From positions 1-6,597 of the forward strand of contig JASHRK010000017.1 of the NCBI GenBank assembly GCA_030037405.1: a stretch of DNA of 6,597 bases, in the 5' to 3' direction. Shown here one piece after another: positions 1 to 5,011 of this stretch. This DNA comes from Acidimicrobiales bacterium. Its GTDB lineage: Bacteria > Actinomycetota > Acidimicrobiia > Acidimicrobiales > Bog-793. A model generated the notes under the pieces. That model worked only from the letters and a program-made list of their open reading frames with translations. It was not told the origin of the DNA and made no database searches. Position numbers and translations under genes: made by a program. Every line of letters begins with the position of its first letter. The stretch's first letter is position 1.

Positions 1-809
1 CCGTCGGCTTCCTGGCGCCTCAGGATCCATCGCTCGGCCGCCACGAGAGCCGCTTGGCGAACCGTCGCCCGGACAAGGCCACGGCGAGCGAGCCGTTCCC
101 ACCCGTGCAGGCAGCGATCGAGAAGCTGGAAGGCGCCGCTGACGGTCCAGAACGGGTCAGGCCGTGGCTCGGGAGCGCCCGAACGGAGCTCTTCGATCCC
201 GAAGGAAAGCTCCCTCACAGGCCGGTTGGCGGCTACGACCGTGAGGGCCACGATCGTCTGGCGAGCCCAGCAGGCAAAGTCGTAGATGTTGAGAGGGAAC
301 CAGGGTGGGAGGAAGATCAGCTCCGGCGGGAGAGCGGGAAGGCTCTCCCACGGCCACAGGCCGAACAGCGCCATCCAGAGCCGGGTGAAGACGCGGCATC
401 GCTCGAGGCCACCCGCCTCCCGCACGAAGGCGGCCGCCTTCGCCATGTGCGGCTCGGCAGGCTCGTCACCCGCCAGCCGCAGGGCCACGTAGGCCTCGAG
501 AGTCGTCGAGAGGTCGGCCGGGCCCTCGTAGAAGTTCGCCCAGCTCCCGTCGGAGCGTTGCTGGGACCGTATCCAGCGGGCAGTCGCCTCCGTGTCGTCG
601 GCACGCCGGATCCCGAGGAACTCGCGCAGGAGAAGGTCCTCGGCATCCATCGTGACGTTCGTCTCGAGCTCGCCTTTCCACCATCCTTCGGGAACCTGGA
701 GACCGAGCAGGTGATCGCGGGCACGGGCCAGGGTCTCGGCAGCACGGTCAAGGTGCTCGTTCGAACGCGGGCCGGCGGGAGCCCCACGGTCGCGCTGCCG
801 CCTCTGCAC
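1..809 (-). CDS. shc: Squalene-hopene cyclase, N-terminal part (3'-truncated by the window edge)
   Basis: Shc is a monotopic membrane-associated class II triterpene cyclase that folds squalene into hopene and hopanol. The frame is open from a GTG at 809 to the left edge, giving 269 full codons plus two bases, about 40% of a usual ~630-residue cyclase. Visible features are LQVPEGWWKGELETNVTMDA (37-56), the family's opening block; QW-type motif QQRSDGSW (83-90); LSTTLEAYVALRLAG (100-114); LPALPPELIFLPPWFPLNIY (157-176), FACWARQTIVAL (178-189), and RALVAAERW-like helix ending in RRQEADG (264-270), where the edge cuts through the next QW motif. Trp181 in CWAR probably matches the substrate-pocket Trp169 of the Alicyclobacillus enzyme. 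The catalytic DXDD motif lies beyond the window. No ATG lies upstream in frame; GAGGG (820-824) sits 10 nt before the GTG, so this start is likely but not certain. It is the sixth and last visible gene of the operon. Confidence 0.95.
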   Translation of the reverse strand, partial: MQRRQRDRGAPAGPRSNEHLDRAAETLARARDHLLGLQVPEGWWKGELETNVTMDAEDLLLREFLGIRRADDTEATARWIRSQQRSDGSWANFYEGPADLSTTLEAYVALRLAGDEPAEPHMAKAAAFVREAGGLERCRVFTRLWMALFGLWPWESLPALPPELIFLPPWFPLNIYDFACWARQTIVALTVVAANRPVRELSFGIEELRSGAPEPRPDPFWTVSGAFQLLDRCLHGWERLARRGLVRATVRQAALVAAERWILRRQEAD

Positions 810-811
810 GC

Positions 812-1828
812 TCAGCAGTCCCTCGCCGTGACGAAACGCGCCACGTCGACCAGCTCGTCCCGCGCCCGCCTCTCGAGGGGTGCGCTCTCGAGGGCGTCGA
901 GGGCAGCGGCAAGGCGGCCCTCGGCCTCGTCGGTGGCAGCCGCCCGACCACCGCACTGCTCGACGAGGGTGGCAGCCCGGGCAAGGTCGTGCTCTTTCAG
1001 CTCGTCTGACGCGAGGAGCGTCGCCAGCTCGTCACTTCGCCGGTCTTCTGCTGCAAGGGCGGCGGTTATCGGCAGTGACTTCTTGTGCTGCCGGAGATCG
1101 CTCCAGGTGGGCTTGCCCGTCTGGCGCGGGTCGCCCCAGATCCCGAGAAGGTCGTCGATCGCCTGGAAGGCGAGCCCGAGCTGGGTGCCGAACTCGCGGA
1201 GAGCGTCGGTTACCCGCTGCGGTGCGCCGGCGAGGATCGCCCCGAGCGAGGCGGCACAACCGAGGAGAGCACCGGTCTTGCCCGCTTCCATCGAGAGGCA
1301 GCGGGCTACGTCGACCCCGGCGAGGGACTCGAAGGCCATGTCGAGGGCTTGACCGGCGATCATGGCGCTCGTCGCCTCGGCGAGGCACCTTGCCGCCTCG
1401 GCACCGGTGCCGCTCCCGAGAAGGACCTCCTGCGAAAGAGAGAGCAGGGCGTCGCCCGCGATGATGGCACGCCCGACTCCCCAGATCGCCCACACGGTCG
1501 GGCGGTGGCGCCGCTCCGTGTCGCAGTCGATGACGTCGTCGTGGATGAGGGAGAAGTTGTGCACGAGCTCCACGGCGACAGCCCCCGGGACCCCGATAAC
1601 GGCTTCGGCTCCGGCCGCCTCCGCCGACAGCAACACGAGGGCGGGTCGGACTCCCTTCCCGCTCGAGGCGCCTTCGATAGGCCGCCCGTGCTGGTCGGCG
1701 AGCCCCAGGTGGTACTCGACGAGGGGCCGGACCTCGGGAGAGAGGCGCCCTGCGGCAGCAAGGATGCCGGGGGTGGTGAGCTCCCGGGCGCGGCGCAGCA
1801 CGTCGGGGGCCGAACGGGTGGGGATCAT
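812..1828 (-). CDS. Short-chain trans-polyprenyl diphosphate synthase (IdsA/IspA-type, FPP or GGPP)
   Basis: This enzyme condenses IPP head to tail onto DMAPP or a longer allylic diphosphate. In this operon it most likely supplies FPP for HpnD. The 338-residue product is a typical length for the all-alpha polyprenyl synthase fold. It shows GKGVRPALVLLSAEAAG (57-73) with the diphosphate-binding Lys/Arg, and the first Asp-rich motif ELVHNFSLIHDDVID (87-101) with Asp 97, 98 and 101 and no two-residue insertion. RRHRPTVW (106-113), AGDALL (124-129), AGQALDM (158-164) and EAGKTGALL (181-189) follow. The second Asp-rich region is QAIDDLLGIWGD (222-233), in which the third Asp of DDxxD is Gly (229). 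The Lys pair is in SDLRQHKKSLP (243-253). The RRHRPT and SDLRxxKKSLP signatures are common in actinobacterial enzymes. The position five before the first Asp is Phe92, so product length cannot be fixed from sequence alone. The ATG overlaps the hpnE stop in ATGA; shc starts 2 nt after the TGA stop. Confidence 0.92.
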   Translation of the reverse strand: MIPTRSAPDVLRRARELTTPGILAAAGRLSPEVRPLVEYHLGLADQHGRPIEGASSGKGVRPALVLLSAEAAGAEAVIGVPGAVAVELVHNFSLIHDDVIDCDTERRHRPTVWAIWGVGRAIIAGDALLSLSQEVLLGSGTGAEAARCLAEATSAMIAGQALDMAFESLAGVDVARCLSMEAGKTGALLGCAASLGAILAGAPQRVTDALREFGTQLGLAFQAIDDLLGIWGDPRQTGKPTWSDLRQHKKSLPITAALAAEDRRSDELATLLASDELKEHDLARAATLVEQCGGRAAATDEAEGRLAAALDALESAPLERRARDELVDVARFVTARDC

Positions 1829-3282
1829 GCCGCCTTCTCCTTCATCCTCGGCGAGGGAGACCCCCGGTACCCGACGGACCGGACGACATGCTCGGCGGCG
1901 GCCCGCCCGCTGCGGACGGCGCCTTCCATGGTCGCCGGCCACCCCGTGTCGGTCCAGGCGCCGGCGAGCGCGAGGTTGTCCATCCGCGTGCCAGGTCCGG
2001 GGCGGAGCGCCCCCGAACCGGGCACTCCTCGGAAGGTGGCGTCGTGCTCCCGGGTCACGACGGCGTCGAGGACCTTGCCGGCCCGAGCCGCCGGGAACAG
2101 AGCTCGCAGAGAGGCGAGCTGGTCTTCGATCAGCGTCTCGGGGCGCTGGCCTATCTCCTCGTCGGCGCCCGACAGTGACACGGCGAGAACCTGGCGCCCC
2201 TTCCGGTCCGGCCTGCCCTCGAGGGCGCCGCCCTCGGCGGCGGCCGTTCTGTCGAACACGAACTGCGTCGGGCTGCCAACTCCGGCAGCCACGGCGTACG
2301 GCATCACCTTCCGGTCGAAGACGAGGTGAACGTTCACTATGGGAACGGTGCCGAGCTGGCGGAGGCGCTCTGGACGAGAGAGAGCCTCGCCAGGAAGCAG
2401 CCCCGCAGCAGCTTCGTGAGGGACTGCCAGCACCACGGCCTCCGCCTCGACGATCTCGCCACCGACGACGACTCCACGTGCCCGCCAACGATCGCCGGCG
2501 CGAACGGCCACGATCTCGGTCACCTTCGCTCCCGTCCGGACGTCGGCGCCGCACGACTCGAGCAGGCGGCGGGCGGGCTCCACGTGCAGCTGTGCGAGGG
2601 GCACGCGGGACCAGCCGATGTCGGCGGCTGCCGTTTCTCTGAGAAGCCCGTCGAGGAACACCTTGGCGGCGAGCACGAGCGAGACCTCGTCGCACCGGAG
2701 GTTGGTCGTGGGGAGCGTGATGAGATCCCACAACCTCGCTATCGCCCGCTCGCTCTGCCCGTGGCGCCTCAGCCAGTCGGCGAACGTCTCCGAGTCGAGC
2801 CGAGGGTCCCCGAGGCGAACGAAGCGAAGGGCGAGGGCGGCCGGCAAGAGACGGAGGCGATCGGCGACGCCGAGGTGCCGGTAGGAGAGAAGCGAACGGC
2901 CGAGGTGGGCCGGCGCGGGCAGCGAGCTGCGCTTGATCCACGCCACCTCGCCAGAGGCGGAGCTGCGCACGATCGAGGCGGTACCGCGAGGCGGGGCCGG
3001 GCTGACGACCGGGATGGCGAGCGGGCCGGCGAGCGGCGCCAGCTCGGCGGTCCCGAGCCGCTCCAGGAACGACCGGTAGGCCTCGCAGCAACGGAGGTGG
3101 ACATGCTGACCGTTGTCGAACCAGAGGTCTCGGCGGAGAAACGACCACGTCGCGCCCCCGAGCCGCGGTCGCGCTTCCAGCAGCGTCACGGCTACGCCGC
3201 GCTCGGCGCAGGTGACGGCGGCCGAGAGCCCTGCCAACCCGCCGCCGATCACGACGACTCGCGGGCGCGACGGCGTGCTCAT
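1825..3282 (-). CDS. hpnE: FAD-dependent hydroxysqualene reductase HpnE (squalene-associated desaturase family)
   Basis: HpnE removes the hydroxyl of hydroxysqualene to give squalene; it is related to FAD amine oxidases and carotenoid desaturases. The product is 485 residues, slightly longer than most relatives I recall. The N-terminal dinucleotide-binding motif VVVIGGGLAGLSAA (9-22) is followed by LLEARPRLGG (34-43), where Glu36 is the usual ribose-binding acid. DNGQHV (56-61) is a conserved HpnE feature. The C-terminal FAD motif spans about 436-464 (NLALAGAWTDTGWPATMEGA begins it). I chose the ATG at 3282 over the GTG at 3318 because it sits directly before the Rossmann strand, overlaps the hpnD stop in ATGA, and has GGAG 7 nt upstream (3290-3293). 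The TGA stop overlaps the next gene's ATG in ATGA. A carotenoid desaturase role is the main alternative; the hpnC, hpnD and shc context argues against it. Confidence 0.93.
   Translation of the reverse strand: MSTPSRPRVVVIGGGLAGLSAAVTCAERGVAVTLLEARPRLGGATWSFLRRDLWFDNGQHVHLRCCEAYRSFLERLGTAELAPLAGPLAIPVVSPAPPRGTASIVRSSASGEVAWIKRSSLPAPAHLGRSLLSYRHLGVADRLRLLPAALALRFVRLGDPRLDSETFADWLRRHGQSERAIARLWDLITLPTTNLRCDEVSLVLAAKVFLDGLLRETAAADIGWSRVPLAQLHVEPARRLLESCGADVRTGAKVTEIVAVRAGDRWRARGVVVGGEIVEAEAVVLAVPHEAAAGLLPGEALSRPERLRQLGTVPIVNVHLVFDRKVMPYAVAAGVGSPTQFVFDRTAAAEGGALEGRPDRKGRQVLAVSLSGADEEIGQRPETLIEDQLASLRALFPAARAGKVLDAVVTREHDATFRGVPGSGALRPGPGTRMDNLALAGAWTDTGWPATMEGAVRSGRAAAEHVVRSVGYRGSPSPRMKEKAA
1837..1842 (-). 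promoter_or_regulatory. Ribosome binding site of the polyprenyl synthase gene
   Basis: The coding strand reads AAGGAG, a strong Shine-Dalgarno match, 8 nt upstream of the ATG at 1828. It lies within the last codons of hpnE. It decides the start of the synthase, because the reading frame stays open far upstream through out-of-frame hpnE sequence. Confidence 0.75.
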
Positions 3283-4133
3283 ACCCCGGCTCCGGCGAGG
3301 CTGCGGGCGGCGACCCACGCCTTCTCCCAGGTCGGGAGAGATAGGCGGCGTTCCAGCACGACCATCGGGTCGTGCTCTATACGAACGAGCAGGCGACGGT
3401 AGATGCCGGCCATGGCGGCGACACAGGCCCGGCTCCTGTGGTCGAGCAGCTCGAGCAGGCGCAGCCCGGAGTCGTAGCGCTCGCGTGCCCGCGCCGCTTC
3501 GAGACGTATCAGTGCCGACATCGCCTCCGGCGGCCCGCTTCCGTCCGCCGCGCAGCCGAAGGCCGCCAGGTCTTCGTGCGGCAGGTAGACACGGCCCATC
3601 GTCGTCCTGTCCTCGAGGACGTCGCGAAGGATGTTCGTGATCTGGAGGGCGATGCCGAGCTCGTCCGCGAGCGGTCCCGCCTCTTCGCGGCGCTCGGTCT
3701 CGAAGACGCCGAGTGAGAGCCGCCCGATCGAGCCGGCGACACAGCGGCAGTAGACGACGAGGTCGTCGAAGGTCTCGTACGTGGCCTGCCTGCAGTCCAT
3801 CTCACAGCCGTCCACGAGCTCGCCGAAGGCGTCGAGAGGTATCGGGTAGCGCTGGGCTGCGTCAGAGAGGGCGACGAGCACCGGGTCGTCGGGGGGCGGG
3901 TTGCCCGCGGAGACGGCGGAGAGCGACCGGCGCACGCCTTCGAGGAGATCGAGCCTCGCCACCACCGGGGCGTCGCTGTCACCGATGTCGTCGACGCGGC
4001 GGGCAAGGGCGTAGAGCGCTGCCATCGCCCGCCTCCGATCGGCAGGCAGGAGGCGGATCCCGTAGGCGAAGTTCTTCGCCTCGCTGCGCGTGATCTCCTC
4101 GCAGCGGTCGTAGGCAGTCGTGAGCTCGATCAT
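3279..4133 (-). CDS. hpnD: Presqualene diphosphate synthase (squalene synthase HpnD)
   Basis: HpnD condenses two farnesyl diphosphates head to head into presqualene diphosphate, the first committed step to squalene in the HpnCDE route. The 284-residue product begins MIELTTAYDRCEEITRSEA. It shows FAYGIRLLP (22-30), the first Asp-rich motif RRVDDIGD (45-52) with Asp 48, 49 and 52, the block GCEMDC (109-114), YCRCVAGSIGRLSLGVF (128-144), and the second Asp-rich motif ALQITNILRDVLEDR (162-176) followed by GRVYLP. These are the full set expected of a squalene/phytoene synthase family member. The VAGSIG form and the ILRDVLED form fit HpnD, and the hpnC paralogue directly upstream supports this over phytoene synthase. 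The reading frame stays open further upstream (to 4721), but that part is out-of-frame hpnC; the ATG at 4133 follows a purine-rich GGGGAAGAG stretch. The TGA stop overlaps the hpnE ATG in ATGA. Confidence 0.94.
   Translation of the reverse strand: MIELTTAYDRCEEITRSEAKNFAYGIRLLPADRRRAMAALYALARRVDDIGDSDAPVVARLDLLEGVRRSLSAVSAGNPPPDDPVLVALSDAAQRYPIPLDAFGELVDGCEMDCRQATYETFDDLVVYCRCVAGSIGRLSLGVFETERREEAGPLADELGIALQITNILRDVLEDRTTMGRVYLPHEDLAAFGCAADGSGPPEAMSALIRLEAARARERYDSGLRLLELLDHRSRACVAAMAGIYRRLLVRIEHDPMVVLERRLSLPTWEKAWVAARSLAGAGV
3355..3376. repeat. Perfect 9-bp inverted repeat (hairpin) inside hpnD
   Basis: agcacgacc (3355-3363) and ggtcgtgct (3368-3376) are perfect reverse complements around a 4-base loop. 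The hairpin lies in the codons for HpnD residues 253-260 (EHDPMVVL), about 73 nt upstream of the hpnE start. No T-run follows on the coding strand, so it does not look like an intrinsic terminator. A chance origin in GC-rich coding DNA is quite possible. Confidence 0.5.
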
Positions 4134-5011
4134 CAGTCTCTTCCCCGGAGGGCGAGAAGGCGGAGCGCCCGCGCCAGCACTGCCGCCCTGGACGCTTTCA
4201 CCTGCACGGCGAGGACGTCGTAGCTCGCATGCTCTATAGCGTCGAGCTGGGCGAGGCCACCTCCGGCGAACCCGGCGATGGCGAGCGACGCCCGAGGAGG
4301 GACGAGCCCGACGAGGCGAGCGCCCTCCCGCAGCATGCGTCTCGCCCTCGTGACCTCGAAGGCCATCATCCTCCTGAAGGAGTCCGGCGCGGTGCGATAG
4401 CTGATCGGCATCGCGAGCAGGTCGCGGGGAACACCGTAGCGATCGAAGTCCTCGGCGGGAACATAGACGCGGCCGCGGGCAGCGTCCTCGGCGACGTCCT
4501 GCAAGTGCTCGACGACCTGGAGACCAGAGCAGACGAGGTCGGAGAGGCTGCACTGCTCTTCCGTCCCGCACCCGAAGACACCGAGCACGAGCCTCCCGAC
4601 TGGATTGGCAGAGAGACGGCAGTATCCGAGGAGCTCGTCGAAGGTCTCGTAGCGGGCGACGGCCTGATCGACCCGGTTGGCCTCGAGCAGGTCGGCGAAG
4701 TGGCTGCGGTCGAGCCGGCACTCTGCGATCGTGGCGGCGAGGCGGCAGAAGACGGGATGAGTCGGTCTCCCCGAGCAGGCGGCGTCGAGCTCGGCCTCGA
4801 CGGCGTCGAGAACGGCAAGCCGGTCCTGCGCGCTACCGGCAAGCTCGTCTCCCACGTCGTCGACGAGGCGGGCGTAGCCGTAGATGGCAAGCAGGTGCCG
4901 GCCTGCCTCCTTGCCGGCGAGCCGGAGGGCGACGGGGAAATTCTCCTGACCGGCCCGTGCCACCAGCTCCTCGAGGCTCGGGACGGGGAGCCGGGCGGCG
5001 ACGGTGCTCAC
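4133..5011 (-). CDS. hpnC: Hydroxysqualene synthase (squalene synthase HpnC)
   Basis: HpnC belongs to the trans-isoprenyl diphosphate synthase head-to-head group (squalene/phytoene synthase fold) and converts presqualene diphosphate to hydroxysqualene. With the GTG start at 5011 it is 292 residues, a usual family length. Visible motifs are: ENFPVALRL (23-31), an HpnC hallmark; the first Asp-rich motif ARLVDDVGDE (47-56) with Asp 51, 52 and 55; YETFDELLGYCRLSANPVGR (121-140), where SANPVGR is typical of HpnC and differs from the VAGSIGR of HpnD; and the second Asp-rich motif QDVAED (171-176) followed by GRVYVP. The position before that motif is Glu-His (168-169), where HpnD has Asn. The start overlaps the dxs stop and the TGA stop shares one base with the hpnD ATG (TGATG), which implies translational coupling. 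A general phytoene synthase is a less likely reading given the motifs and neighbours. Confidence 0.94.
   Translation of the reverse strand: MSTVAARLPVPSLEELVARAGQENFPVALRLAGKEAGRHLLAIYGYARLVDDVGDELAGSAQDRLAVLDAVEAELDAACSGRPTHPVFCRLAATIAECRLDRSHFADLLEANRVDQAVARYETFDELLGYCRLSANPVGRLVLGVFGCGTEEQCSLSDLVCSGLQVVEHLQDVAEDAARGRVYVPAEDFDRYGVPRDLLAMPISYRTAPDSFRRMMAFEVTRARRMLREGARLVGLVPPRASLAIAGFAGGGLAQLDAIEHASYDVLAVQVKASRAAVLARALRLLALRGRD

Noticed and set aside
54..1352. Long plus-strand open frame (432 codons) opposite shc and the prenyl synthase; similar plus-strand frames at 1085-2329, 1362-2642, 2326-3402 and 4229-5104.
   Set aside because: The translations are rich in Arg, Ala, Gly and Pro with no recognisable domain, and lie antisense to clearly identified genes. 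Long antisense frames are expected in high-GC coding DNA.
812..3148. Apparent 778-codon minus-strand frame, as if a large N-terminal domain were fused to the prenyl synthase.
   Set aside because: The first 440 codons are an out-of-frame reading of hpnE. The real start is the ATG at 1828, with AAGGAG 8 nt upstream.
3280..3318. Upstream GTG start for hpnE at 3318.
   Set aside because: It would add a basic 12-residue leader before the Rossmann strand and a 40-base overlap with hpnD. The ATG at 3282 has a well-spaced GGAG and an ATGA overlap.
3279..4721. Apparent 480-codon minus-strand frame suggesting an extended HpnD.
   Set aside because: The first 196 codons are an out-of-frame reading of hpnC. 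HpnD homology begins at the ATG at 4133.
3279..5011. HpnC/HpnD as phytoene or dehydrosqualene synthases, and HpnE as a carotenoid desaturase, i.e. a carotenoid operon.
   Set aside because: HpnC-specific ENFPVA and SANPVGR motifs, the HpnE DNGQHV motif, and the shc gene downstream fit hopanoid synthesis much better.
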